This document shows positions 1 to 6,723 of a stretch of 8,449 nt of DNA, piece by piece. The position numbers and the translations under genes were made by a program. Origin of the DNA: Anammoximicrobium sp032229885 (GTDB lineage: Bacteria; Planctomycetota; Planctomycetia; Pirellulales; Pirellulaceae); contig JAVYAJ010000418.1 of NCBI GenBank assembly GCA_032229885.1, positions 1-8,449 of the forward strand, in the 5' to 3' direction. Below the pieces are notes generated by a model that was not told where the DNA came from, searched no databases, and worked only from the letters and a program-made list of their open reading frames with translations. Positions within the stretch are counted from its first letter, which is position 1, and the number at the start of each line of letters is the position of its first letter.

Positions 1-65
1 CGCGCGGCGTCAGCCCTGGGGCGTTGCCCCAGGCTACGGTGATCGGAGGCCTTCGGCCAAACAGA
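1..65. repeat. Dispersed hairpin repeat, left copy (inverted partner at 1352-1419)
   Basis: This stretch reappears in reverse complement at 1352-1419 with only a few mismatches (near positions 10, 14 and 43). It contains two hairpins. The first is an 8-bp stem CCTGGGGC/GCCCCAGG with a 3-nt loop at 15-33. The second is a GGCC-TTC-GGCC stem at 48-58. The repeat starts at the window edge, so its true left end is unknown. No reading frame in it looks coding. It resembles the REP/REPIN class of intergenic hairpin repeats; that class assignment is inference. Confidence 0.8.
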
Positions 66-321
66 TTCTGGGGTTGCGGGCACTGGCCCGCGTTAGGGCT
101 GGATGGCTGCACAGCGTGAACCACGAATTGACATGCATCGAACGAATCAGGATACCGCTTCTGGCTAGTCCGCCCATCCGTCCCAGTGGTCCCATTCGTA
201 GTTTGAAATCGCGCGTTCCAGAAGCAGTTCGTACGATGCGCGCGACGCGCGCATCTTGTACAATGGTGTGCTCCCTGCACTTCTGGGTTTCAGGCGCTAG
301 CCCTCATTAGGCGAGACGGCG
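66..321. other. Non-coding region upstream of the GDPD gene
   Basis: I see no credible gene here; the short open frames lack family similarity and ribosome binding sites. The one clear structure is the palindrome at 231-261 described separately. The rest should hold the promoter of the following gene. Confidence 0.6.
231..264 (+). promoter_or_regulatory. Near-perfect palindrome touching a -10-like box, upstream of GDPD
   Basis: GATGCGCGCG (235-244) and CGCGCGCATC (246-255) are exact reverse complements around a single A at 245. GTAC on both outer sides (231-234 and 258-261) extends the symmetry after a 2-nt interruption. TACAAT at 259-264 matches five of six bases of a sigma-70 -10 box. The palindrome would then lie across the -35/spacer region, as an operator or activator site often does. 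No good -35 box is visible at standard spacing, so the promoter is a guess; the palindrome itself is directly seen. The GDPD start lies about 60 nt downstream. Confidence 0.45.
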
Positions 322-1224
322 ATGTTCCAAAATCGGTTTTCCACGTGCATTGCCCTCATGAACGGCCCGCTCGGCGCGGGCGTCGCGTTGCTTCTGGTTA
401 TCGGCGCGCCGGGGGCCGTGTCGGCCCAGCCGACCGCCTCGGTGTCAACGGTCGAGCTGCCGTCGCGAGGCGTTTCCGCGCACCGAGGCGCCAGCAGAAC
501 GCATCCCGAAAATACGCTGCCCGCGTTTCGCGAAGCCATCCGGTTGGGCGCGCACCAGATCGAACTGGATGTGTACCTGACCAAGGACAAGCAGCTCGTG
601 ATCATGCACGATGCGACGGTCGATCGAACCACGGACGGCAAGGGCAAGATCGCCGATCTGACGCTGGCCGAGATCAAACAGCTCGACGCCGGAAGCTGGA
701 AGGGTCCGCAGTTCGCCGGCGAACGCGTGCCCACGCTGACCGAGGCCCTGGCCATCATGCCGGAAAACGTCTGGCTCAATCTGCATGTCAAGGGATCGCC
801 CGAGCTCGGAACGCTGGTGGCGCAGGAAATCGTTCGCGCCCGGCGCGTTCACCAGGCATTTCTGGCGACGACCAGCGGCGTCGCCGACGCGGCCCGCCGC
901 GTCTGTCCGGAGATCATGGTGTGCAACATGGACCGTCGCAAATCGTACACCCAATATGTCGACGAGACGATTGCCGGCGGCGCGGCTTTCATCCAGTTGT
1001 TCAAACGCGAGGCGTCGCCCGAAGATATGGCCAAGCTCCGAGCGGCCAAGGTCCGCATCAATTACTGCTGTACGGATGATCCCGACTACCTGGTAAAGTT
1101 ACATGCCGCCGGGGTCCAGTTTGTGCTGGTGGACGATCTGGCCAAGATGATGGCCAAAGCCGAACAGCTAGGTATCCCGCCATTGCGACCCGTTGTCCGC
1201 GGCGACAGTGATTCAGGACGATAG
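322..1224 (+). CDS. Exported glycerophosphodiester phosphodiesterase family protein (GDPD)
   Basis: A 300-residue protein of the GDPD family (TIM-barrel phosphodiesterases). These hydrolyse glycerophosphodiesters to sn-glycerol 3-phosphate and an alcohol, recovering carbon and phosphate from lipid head groups. Residues 1-35 look like a Sec signal peptide: hydrophobic core about 18-33, likely cut after AVSA (A35). The GDPD signature follows: HRGA with H54/R55, PENT at 62-65, ELD with E81 and D83 as metal ligands, and HD at 96-97 (general acid His). RTTDGKG is at 102-108. At the next metal-ligand strand, where many members have an ExK pattern, this protein reads LNLHVKG (152-158), with H155 in place of Glu. 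The C-terminal barrel strand is GVQFVLVDDL (264-273). ATG 322 is preferred over ATG 358 because AGGCGAG lies a short distance upstream and 358 has no visible ribosome site. Expected periplasmic or extracellular. The substrate is not determined. Confidence 0.93.
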   Translation: MFQNRFSTCIALMNGPLGAGVALLLVIGAPGAVSAQPTASVSTVELPSRGVSAHRGASRTHPENTLPAFREAIRLGAHQIELDVYLTKDKQLVIMHDATVDRTTDGKGKIADLTLAEIKQLDAGSWKGPQFAGERVPTLTEALAIMPENVWLNLHVKGSPELGTLVAQEIVRARRVHQAFLATTSGVADAARRVCPEIMVCNMDRRKSYTQYVDETIAGGAAFIQLFKREASPEDMAKLRAAKVRINYCCTDDPDYLVKLHAAGVQFVLVDDLAKMMAKAEQLGIPPLRPVVRGDSDSGR

Positions 1225-1351
1225 CCGCGTGGCGTCATGGGACGCACCGGCGCCGGGGGAACCGAGGCGAGATGGCGGCCCGAGGTTGCGCGGTCAATTT
1301 CTTAAACTACTACCGCTTCAACTGTTGCGCGTTTGAGCGCAGATAGGCGCT

Positions 1352-1419
1352 GATTCTGTTTGGCCGAAGGCCTCCGCTCACCGTAGCCTGGGGCAACGCC
1401 CCAGGACTGGCGCCGCGCG
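1352..1419. repeat. Dispersed hairpin repeat, right copy, inverted relative to 1-65
   Basis: This is the reverse complement of 1-65 with a few mismatches. It contains the same two hairpins in reversed order: GGCC-GAA-GGCC at 1362-1372 and CCTGGGGC/GCCCCAGG at 1387-1404. With its partner it brackets the GDPD gene in inverted orientation, about 1.3 kb apart. Confidence 0.8.
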
Positions 1420-1429
1420 CGAACCTCTT

Positions 1430-1489
1430 TTGGCCGAAGGCCATATTCTTGCGGGCGCAGGTGCTACGTTGAAGATGGCCTTCGGCCAA
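1430..1489. repeat. 15-nt perfect inverted repeat built from the same hairpin core
   Basis: TTGGCCGAAGGCCAT at 1430-1444 is the exact reverse complement of ATGGCCTTCGGCCAA at 1475-1489, with 30 nt between. Each arm is also a hairpin by itself (TGGCC stem, 3-nt loop). Its core is the same as in the 1352-1419 element, so the two form a cluster. No coding function is seen; a role as a repeat-family unit or terminator-like structure is inference. Confidence 0.75.
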
Positions 1490-1726
1490 GACGATTCCGG
1501 TCGTCCGTGTTGCGCAACAGCCTGGCAAAACCAATTTCGCCTAAACTCCGTAGTCTCCGGCTTTTTGGCCGCGTCAGCCCGAGGGTGACGGGGGTCGAAA
1601 GCGACGAACCACCGCCGCTCGTTCTGCCGCTCGCCGTGTTTTGGCAAGCGACGATTCACGGTCAGACGCGCGTCGGAACTCGGATCCTGTCCAGCCAGCG
1701 AGCCAGCGACGCCGTTCCGAAAAACA

Positions 1727-1755
1727 TTGACTTACCCACGCCTTTGCGATACAAG
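1727..1755 (+). promoter_or_regulatory. Candidate sigma-70 promoter for DUF1559 gene 1
   Basis: TTGACT (1727-1732) is a five-of-six match to the -35 box. It is followed after exactly 17 nt by TACAAG (1750-1755), four of six for the -10 box. Transcription would start near 1762, giving a leader of about 120 nt before the ATG at 1883. Boxes of this quality occur by chance, so support is moderate. Confidence 0.4.
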
Positions 1756-1882
1756 GAATGTTTCGTATCGAGCGGCCTTGTTGAGCATTCGCCGATTTGG
1801 TTTCTGCGATCTCGTATCTCGAGGTCCGGGATGTGGCAAGGCTCGCCATCTCTTTGTCCGGACGCGCTGGGGAGGGCTGAGA

Positions 1883-2833
1883 ATGGTTCGCACGGGAAAA
1901 CCGCGGAAACTGGGATTCACGCTCGTCGAGTTGCTGGTGGTCATCGCCATCATCGGGATCCTCGTGGCACTGCTGCTGCCCGCAATTCAAGCAGCCCGCG
2001 AGGCGGCGCGGCGATCACAGTGCCTGAACAACCTCAAACAGATCGGGCTGGGGGTGCATCTGCACCACGACACGAAAAAATGCTTTCCGCCGGGCGGCGT
2101 CACGCAGTCGATGGCCGCGGGCAGTCGCCCGAACGGCCACGATTCGACCTGGGTCACCCACCTGCTGAGGTATGTTGAACAGGCGGCTCTGGACGACCAG
2201 ATCGATTGGACCAACTTCAGTTTTGGTGGCGCGTTGCCGGCGGGCGTGACCGTTCAGAGCGACACGCTGCCCATGTTTCACTGCCCGTCGGACGTCCGGC
2301 CCGAGCCGAACAATGCCTATCCGCCGGTCTACTATGCGCGCGGCAACTATGTCGCCAACAACGGGATCGGACCGATGCAAGAGTGGCGCGGAAGTCCGGC
2401 GATGACGCGCGAAGGCGGCCTCTTCTACATGGACAGCCGAATGGCGATGGCGGACATCCGTGACGGGACCAGCCAGACCGCCATGGTCTCGGAGATCCGC
2501 GGCGTCCGCAAGCTGGGCGATGGTCGTGGCATCCTGCACTATCCGGAAGGCCCACTGTACCATCATAATTACACGCCCAACGACCTGACGCCGGACGGCG
2601 TGCGAACCGCATGGTGCGTCAGCGAGCCCGAGGCGCCCTGCACCGGAACCTTCGGCGCTTGGAACGCGCGAAAAATCACCATGACCGCCCGCAGCAATCA
2701 CCCGGGCGGGGTGAACCTGTTGTTGGCCGACGGCAGCGTCCGGTTCATTACCGAGACGATCAACCTGGAGCTCTGGCGGGCGATCTGCACGCCCAAGGCA
2801 GCCGTGGGCGAGGTCTCGGTCGGCGAGCTGTAG
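1883..2833 (+). CDS. DUF1559 domain-containing prepilin-like protein (copy 1)
   Basis: A 316-residue planctomycete DUF1559 protein. The N-terminus is a type IV pilin/pseudopilin prepilin signal: basic residues 1-10 (MVRTGKPRKL), cleavage expected between G11 and F12, Glu at +5 (E16), and a hydrophobic helix to about residue 34. The conserved family stretch QAAREAARR with C47, NNLKQIGL follows, then FHCPSD (132-137), DGTSQT (194-199), and the C-terminal NHPGG...LADGS motif (272-285). It is probably an inner-membrane or envelope protein handled by a prepilin peptidase; no biochemical role is firmly established for the family. The frame is open from a TTG at 1727, but ATG 1883 is chosen because it puts the prepilin signal at the N-terminus and follows GGGGAGGG closely. 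It stands alone: no lipoprotein gene follows, and the next gene is convergent. Confidence 0.95.
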   Translation: MVRTGKPRKLGFTLVELLVVIAIIGILVALLLPAIQAAREAARRSQCLNNLKQIGLGVHLHHDTKKCFPPGGVTQSMAAGSRPNGHDSTWVTHLLRYVEQAALDDQIDWTNFSFGGALPAGVTVQSDTLPMFHCPSDVRPEPNNAYPPVYYARGNYVANNGIGPMQEWRGSPAMTREGGLFYMDSRMAMADIRDGTSQTAMVSEIRGVRKLGDGRGILHYPEGPLYHHNYTPNDLTPDGVRTAWCVSEPEAPCTGTFGAWNARKITMTARSNHPGGVNLLLADGSVRFITETINLELWRAICTPKAAVGEVSVGEL

Positions 2834-2852
2834 GATGCGGAACCGCCGGCAC

Positions 2853-2951
2853 GTCGTGGCAGCGGCATCGTGCCGCTGATCCAGCGCACCATCCGTCGGC
2901 GCGCCCGTGGGGCGCAGCTTGCGGCGTCCAGCAGCAAGACGCCGCTGCCAC
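2853..2951. terminator. GC-rich hairpin cluster in the convergent intergenic region
   Basis: Between two convergent genes (stops at 2833 and 3000) there is a stem CAGCGGCA/TGCCGCTG with a TCG loop at 2860-2878. A longer pair, GTGGCAGCGG (2856-2865) and CCGCTGCCAC (2942-2951), is exactly complementary. Their position suits a two-way transcription end, but no T-run follows either stem, so a classic intrinsic terminator is not shown. The hairpin half GCCGCTGCCACGAC recurs at 4533-4546, which suggests a repeat family. Confidence 0.45.
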
Positions 2952-2999
2952 TTGAGTTTGCGGCGCGGGCTGCGTCTGCTGTTGTTGCGTGGGCGAGGT

Positions 3000-4238
3000 C
3001 TAAACCTTCAGACCGCGCAGGTCGACCGGGCGGGTCTGTCCCTCTTTGATCAGCTCGTCCATGGTCAACCATGTTTTCCGCAGCATGGCCTCGCGGCCCA
3101 GGATGGCGGTCAGCGTGCTGTCGACCGAACGACGAGCCGTCTCGTTGCCAAAGTCACCGTGCGTGATACAGCGGTAGAACTCGGCGATGTTCGCTTTGGC
3201 GCCTTCGGCATAGATGCCGCCCGATACGGCGCCCGAGTAATGTTTGGATCCGCCGCGGACGAAGGCCTTGCCCTCATAGCCAATGTGCGCGGTCGCCTGT
3301 AGGCCCATCAGATCAGCCGCCAAATTGTACATGACGGCATTGTTCTGCAGCAACTGGGTCGTATGCGTCCAGCAGGTTCCGTCCGCCAGCTCAAACACGA
3401 CCCCGCCGCAATCCGTGCGATCGCCGTGCGGATTCGGGCGAACGATGCGAGCATAACCCGTGGCCGCCACGGCGCGCTGGCCGACCACCCAGGTGACGCC
3501 GTCGATGATGTGAATGTCGTACAACAGCGCCAAGTCTCCTCCGAGCGCGATCCGCGAGTACCACGCTCGGCGAAACAAATTCTCGATCGTCGGGCCGGCC
3601 GGCGGATCCGGCAATTGGCCACAGGTCCCTCCCGAGATGATATGCGCCAAGCCGCCCAATGCGCCGTCATCGACGCGTTGCTTGACTTCCTGATTTGCGG
3701 CGTCCATCGGCAGTTGATAGTCGACGTGAAAACACTGCTTTTTCTCCGTCGCCCGTTTGGCCAGCGTCTGCATCGTGAACACGGCGGGCACATCCACGGC
3801 AAACGGTTTGGCCATGTAGACGTGGCAGCCCGCGTCGATCGCCGCCGCGGTCTGCTCGGGATAGAAATAGGGGATGTCCTCCAAGACGAGCGCCTCGACA
3901 CCGCTGTCCAACACCCGCTTGTAGCCCGACAGCCCGCTGAAGCGTTTGTCTGTTGCGACGCCCAGCCGCGCGCCGACCGCGTCCGCCGATTCCTCGAAAT
4001 AATCGGCCACCGCCACGATCTCGTAGCCCGGATGTTCTTTGAACAGATTGGCGATCCAACTTCCGCGGCTGCCCAAGCCCACCAGCCCCAGGCGGATCCG
4101 CCGCTCGACGGGGTCCGCGGCGGGTTGCGCGTCTGATTCTTGGCCGAGTCCCGTCCGGGCGACGGTCACCAGCGGCACGGCGGCCGCGGCAGCCTGCTGA
4201 ACAAACCTTCGGCGAGTCAACGATGAATCATGCGTCAT
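3000..4238 (-). CDS. Tat-exported Gfo/Idh/MocA family oxidoreductase
   Basis: A 412-residue NAD(P)-dependent oxidoreductase. Family members oxidise or reduce sugars, inositols and related polyols; the substrate here is unknown. The N-terminus has a twin-arginine signal: TRRRFV at 8-13, then an Ala-rich hydrophobic stretch to about residue 28, so a folded, cofactor-loaded enzyme is likely exported. The Rossmann fold starts with IRLGLVGLGSRG (48-59), with the Gly-rich nucleotide loop, and continues to VAVAD (75-79). The usual EKP active-site motif is AKPFA (143-147), keeping K144. DIHIIDGVTW (241-250) supplies the His/Asp expected in the catalytic helix. The C-terminal domain holds the large beta sheet. 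ATG 4238 is chosen because AGGAG lies 9 nt upstream and the Tat signal then begins at residue 8. The upstream extension of the frame is GC-rich filler. It is convergent with DUF1559 gene 1. This enzyme group is strongly multiplied in planctomycetes. Confidence 0.95.
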   Translation of the reverse strand: MTHDSSLTRRRFVQQAAAAAVPLVTVARTGLGQESDAQPAADPVERRIRLGLVGLGSRGSWIANLFKEHPGYEIVAVADYFEESADAVGARLGVATDKRFSGLSGYKRVLDSGVEALVLEDIPYFYPEQTAAAIDAGCHVYMAKPFAVDVPAVFTMQTLAKRATEKKQCFHVDYQLPMDAANQEVKQRVDDGALGGLAHIISGGTCGQLPDPPAGPTIENLFRRAWYSRIALGGDLALLYDIHIIDGVTWVVGQRAVAATGYARIVRPNPHGDRTDCGGVVFELADGTCWTHTTQLLQNNAVMYNLAADLMGLQATAHIGYEGKAFVRGGSKHYSGAVSGGIYAEGAKANIAEFYRCITHGDFGNETARRSVDSTLTAILGREAMLRKTWLTMDELIKEGQTRPVDLRGLKV

Positions 4239-4551
4239 GGTCCAAAGCTCCTGCTGACGGTAATCTCGCGGCGCGGTGCACGGCACGCGCACCGCACGTC
4301 GTACGTGCTCGATCACCGTCCATGATACACGCCGCGCGGCTCGGAATGTCACCTCGCCGCGCCGACCACGGCCCGCCTTTGCGATACACCGCCCCCCCGC
4401 TCGCCTTTGCCATGAACCAACCGACAAGGCCATTCTCGCCCGCGCGCGACACGCCGTGGCACGTACGACCGTGCGCCCGGAGCATCGCCGGTTGGCGACC
4501 CACCCCGTTTTGCCGCCCGCCGCCGATCAGTCGCCGCTGCCACGACCTGCG
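4239..4551. other. Non-coding region with oxidoreductase leader and two related palindromes
   Basis: No gene is supported in these 313 nt. On the minus strand, GTGACA (4352-4347) and TATCAT (4327-4322) resemble -35 and -10 boxes for the oxidoreductase, but the spacer is 19 nt, so this is weak. GCACGT-CGT-ACGTGC (4294-4308) would lie in its leader. A related site, GCACG...CGTGC, is at 4459-4474. GCCGCTGCCACGAC at 4533-4546 repeats, in inverse orientation, the hairpin arm at 2853-2866. Confidence 0.5.
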
Positions 4552-5328
4552 CTAAGGGACGATCGTCACGTTCGCCGCGTTGTCATCCGCCGTGTCTTCG
4601 TCTGATAAATCCAACTCGGTGGAAAGCAGCATACAGCGGTTGTGGCCACCGTTCGACTGGCGGATAGATCGGAGACGGAATTTAGCCTGTCCCGGCCCGC
4701 CAAACGGCAGATGCTCACCAATCTTCGGAATACTGGGGAGTGCGTCCCATACCACAAACGCCCCCCAATCAATCGGGATCACCACCACATCACGGTGCGT
4801 AGGCGATGTGTAGAACACAGGAACGATGCGTCGCCAAATTGACGCATCATCGGCAGCATCAAATTCCGCGCTGGCCGGCTGCCAGGCAATCCAGTCTTCG
4901 TCGTTGTCGTACCCGGCAGGATCGAACGTTCCCTCCATGTCCCCGGTCGTAACAATCCTTTGTGCAGCGCCAAAGAGTTCGTTGACAAGAGCGTCAATTT
5001 CTCGGCGGCGTTGAATCGCAACGATCGCGAAACGCGAAGGGACCATCATAGCGGCCAGCGCCGCAAGAACGCCCCATGTGACTTTCGTTGCGCTCGTCGT
5101 ATCGTTTCCATCCAGTACGATCGCGTCAAAGGCAAGCCAGAGACTTGCGCAGATTGTGGCGATCACGATGCAAAGTCGCCAACCGCACCGCCACATGATG
5201 TCCCACGCTTTCATGTCCACGGCAACGCGGAACGCTCGCCCGTAGATGTGGAACGCTTCCTGCATCCAAGGATCGCAAGCGATCCAGACATAGCACATCG
5301 CAATCATGAGCGCTGTCAGTGCTATCAT
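4552..5328 (-). CDS. Unrecognised membrane protein with three predicted helices
   Basis: I do not recognise a family. With ATG 5328 the protein has 258 residues. Hydrophobic segments at about 1-18, 49-73 and 83-105 look like three transmembrane helices. After them come a basic turn QRRRE (106-110), a helix likely amphipathic, and a soluble C-terminal domain (about 125-258) that is acidic and Trp-rich (DEDWIAWQPASAEF, 143-156). That domain has beta-like stretches (VVVIPIDWGAFVVWDALP, 181-198) and a very acidic tail (DLSDEDTADDN). ATG 5328 is preferred because GGAAAAGG lies 5 nt upstream. A GTG at 5370 would add 14 residues but has no convincing ribosome site. The predicted helices and non-random composition argue for a real gene. 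It is less GC-extreme than its neighbours, and the next upstream frame on the same strand also has a membrane helix. Confidence 0.65.
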   Translation of the reverse strand: MIALTALMIAMCYVWIACDPWMQEAFHIYGRAFRVAVDMKAWDIMWRCGWRLCIVIATICASLWLAFDAIVLDGNDTTSATKVTWGVLAALAAMMVPSRFAIVAIQRRREIDALVNELFGAAQRIVTTGDMEGTFDPAGYDNDEDWIAWQPASAEFDAADDASIWRRIVPVFYTSPTHRDVVVIPIDWGAFVVWDALPSIPKIGEHLPFGGPGQAKFRLRSIRQSNGGHNRCMLLSTELDLSDEDTADDNAANVTIVP

Positions 5329-5441
5329 TTCAGCCTTTTCCCCAATAACGGCAGCGATTGGGCAACTCACCCAGCGCCGGGAGACCCACCCTCATTCCAA
5401 ACACCGACCGCAGTCTCCTCTTGGGTTCATCACTTTATCCT

Positions 5442-5459
5442 GCGGGATTTCGGTCCCGC
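5442..5459. other. Short hairpin between the two small membrane-protein frames
   Basis: GCGGGA and TCCCGC form an exact 6-bp stem around TTTCGG. It lies 17 nt past the stop of the 5476-5793 frame (minus strand). There is no T-run, so termination is possible but not shown. Confidence 0.35.
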
Positions 5460-5475
5460 CCTGCCGAAGACCGTC

Positions 5476-5793
5476 CTACAGTATCTCGCCGCCAGATCCG
5501 CGGGCACTCGATGCTCGCTGAGGCGACCTCCACAGTATCAATTCGGTAGACGCGGCACTAAGCAATGCAATTCCCAGCCCAACAGCCATGTTGACGGCTA
5601 ACGCCATCCAGGAGAAGCCGGGCTGATAGTCCACGTGGCGCCCAAGGCGACGCGCAAAGTCTGTGCGGTATACTCGCGGTCCGCCGTATTCGATCGTAGT
5701 AAAAGCCCCCTTCCATCCTTCCTTCGGAGAACTCTCATTCGACCGAAGCTGCGGGATGATGTTGACCGTTATCTGCGCGTCCCTCCCGCCCAA
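5476..5793 (-). CDS. Possible small single-helix membrane protein, maybe a gene fragment
   Basis: This frame encodes up to 105 residues with one clear hydrophobic helix near residues 60-88 (MALAVNMAVGLGIALLSA within it) and a short charged tail. The order 'YGGP... polar segment, helix, WR' recalls the C-terminal half of small two-helix planctomycete membrane proteins that carry a GWP-type motif before the second helix. That likeness is from memory, not from a search. Only a TTG (5793) opens the frame, two codons after an in-frame stop, and no strong ribosome site precedes it. No first helix is found in any frame in the 86 nt up to the DinB stop. It may be a real short gene or a remnant that lost its 5' half. 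It is co-oriented with the membrane protein 147 nt downstream. Confidence 0.4.
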   Translation of the reverse strand: MGGRDAQITVNIIPQLRSNESSPKEGWKGAFTTIEYGGPRVYRTDFARRLGRHVDYQPGFSWMALAVNMAVGLGIALLSAASTELILWRSPQRASSARGSGGEIL

Positions 5794-5833
5794 ATTCTAC
5801 CAAACCCACGACAACCCCCGAAGGGCTAATTCT

Positions 5834-5859
5834 CCGACAGACTCTTCGGTCTTGTCCGG
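5834..5859 (-). terminator. Imperfect hairpin after the DinB-like gene
   Basis: CCGACAGAC and GTCTTGTCCGG pair over nine positions with two single-base bulges around a TCTTCG loop, about 20 nt past the DinB-family stop. Only a weak T-rich stretch follows on the minus strand, so a terminator role is tentative. Confidence 0.3.
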
Positions 5860-5879
5860 CAGGTACGCCCGAGCCCTGT

Positions 5880-6344
5880 TCAGCCGCCGATGGCGGCGCG
5901 TTTCTCATCGATGAACTTGATGTGATGCGGGATGTGGTTGGTGATGTCGGTTAGCAGTCGTTTCAGCGTGAGCGGCCCGGCAACCGAGTGTATGCCGCGG
6001 CGTTGGAAATCAGCGGGCTGCAATGACCGTAAGATCACTCCTATATGCTGGCGAATGCCTGCGATCAAATCCAACTCGGCGGCCACTTCGCGCTGGCCAT
6101 AGGCCAGTGCGGCGGCGAACTGGTCGGGATCGCCGCTGAACAGAGTCGGCTCGTTCTCGGCAATCACCCGTTTCATCCGGTCCAGATAAACGAGCTCAAA
6201 GTCGGTGATGTGGCAGACGACTTGCTGCGTGGACCATTTGCCGGGAATGGGGCTGGCCCGAAGCTGCTGGTCCGTCATTCCGGCAACGGCCGCGCGAAGG
6301 TTTTGGGGGCCGGTCAGATACTCCTCGATCAGTTGCGTGTACAT
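5880..6344 (-). CDS. DinB superfamily protein (four-helix putative metal-dependent enzyme)
   Basis: A 154-residue cytoplasmic protein matching the DinB/YfiT-like fold in length and motif order. The early signature GKWSTQQVVCHITDFE (35-50) holds the first metal-ligand His (H45) and the usual Trp (W38). The late helix NHIPHHIKF (136-144) supplies the other two (H137 and H141, with H140 between). These make the family's three-His metal site. Members include thiol-dependent transferases and hydrolases such as bacillithiol or mycothiol S-transferases, but most are uncharacterised, so no substrate is assigned. The ATG at 6344 is the only start upstream of the first helix; the ribosome site is weak (GAG about 9 nt upstream). 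It is divergent from DUF1559 gene 2, separated by 570 nt, and is followed after 86 nt by the small membrane frame. Despite the family name there is no link here to DNA polymerase IV. Confidence 0.93.
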   Translation of the reverse strand: MYTQLIEEYLTGPQNLRAAVAGMTDQQLRASPIPGKWSTQQVVCHITDFELVYLDRMKRVIAENEPTLFSGDPDQFAAALAYGQREVAAELDLIAGIRQHIGVILRSLQPADFQRRGIHSVAGPLTLKRLLTDITNHIPHHIKFIDEKRAAIGG

Positions 6345-6387
6345 CGTGGATGGCTCGTTGGGTTGAGGGTGATGGGTTTGATACGGT

Positions 6388-6413
6388 GTGCCGCGGTCCG
6401 GTGCCGCGGTCCG
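6388..6413. repeat. Two-copy 13-bp tandem repeat
   Basis: GTGCCGCGGTCCG occurs twice head to tail (6388-6400 and 6401-6413), followed by a partial GTG. Each unit contains the palindrome CCGCGG. It is probably a slippage product; no function is visible. Confidence 0.8.
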
Positions 6414-6723
6414 GTGTGCCTACGATCTTCGGCGCCTGATCTTGCCAGCCGCCAGGCGTCTCTGCCAGCCGGCCAGCGGTCGATAGGCCCGATCGATCGG
6501 CCCTGCTCGTTATCAGCCAAGGCTGGTTCTTGTTCACGCCCCAGTCGGCTTTGCCGGCCGACGCATCCGTGCGACGCGAACCTTTGCGCCTCGGCCTGGA
6601 CGGTCGGTTGTCCCAGTGCGCAGCCGCAGAAGCGGCCCAGCCGGCAATACGGACCGATCCCGGCGAACGACGCGGGATTTCGGCTCGTACCTTCCTTGCA
6701 TTTCAGGACTTGCGGCTGCGTCC

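Larger units (their letters stand above)
1225..1882. other. 658-nt non-coding region with hairpin repeats and a candidate promoter
   Basis: No gene is supported. A 10-bp palindrome CCGGCGCCGG lies at 1247-1256, without a T-run. The middle (1352-1489) holds the two repeat elements listed separately. CGTCAGCCC...GGGTGACG at 1573-1591 could form another short imperfect hairpin and shares GCGTCAGCCC with the left repeat near position 10. The right part holds the candidate promoter for the DUF1559 gene. The open frames that cross the region show no domain and are best read as chance. Confidence 0.6.

Noticed and set aside
1507..2178. Plus-strand open frame of about 220 codons
   Set aside because: Its second half is the DUF1559 gene 1 read in another frame, and its first half covers repeats and non-coding sequence.
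3363..4136. Plus-strand open frame of about 257 codons inside the oxidoreductase
   Set aside because: It is antisense to a well-supported gene, with an Arg/His/Asp-rich composition expected from the opposite strand.
1739..4388. CGCCTTTGCGATACA occurs at 1739-1753 and again at 4374-4388
   Set aside because: A 15-nt match with no flanking similarity and no common context is borderline for chance in 8.4 kb, so I do not call it a repeat family.
5326..5391. Possible 21-residue leader peptide ending at the start of the membrane protein on the minus strand
   Set aside because: An ATG frame near 5391 ends with a TGA one base before ATG 5328, but it has no properly spaced ribosome site and no recognisable pattern; translational coupling cannot be supported.
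5880..6344. Reading the DinB-like gene as a DNA-damage polymerase
   Set aside because: The product is a 154-residue three-His four-helix protein; it shares only the name with DNA polymerase IV.
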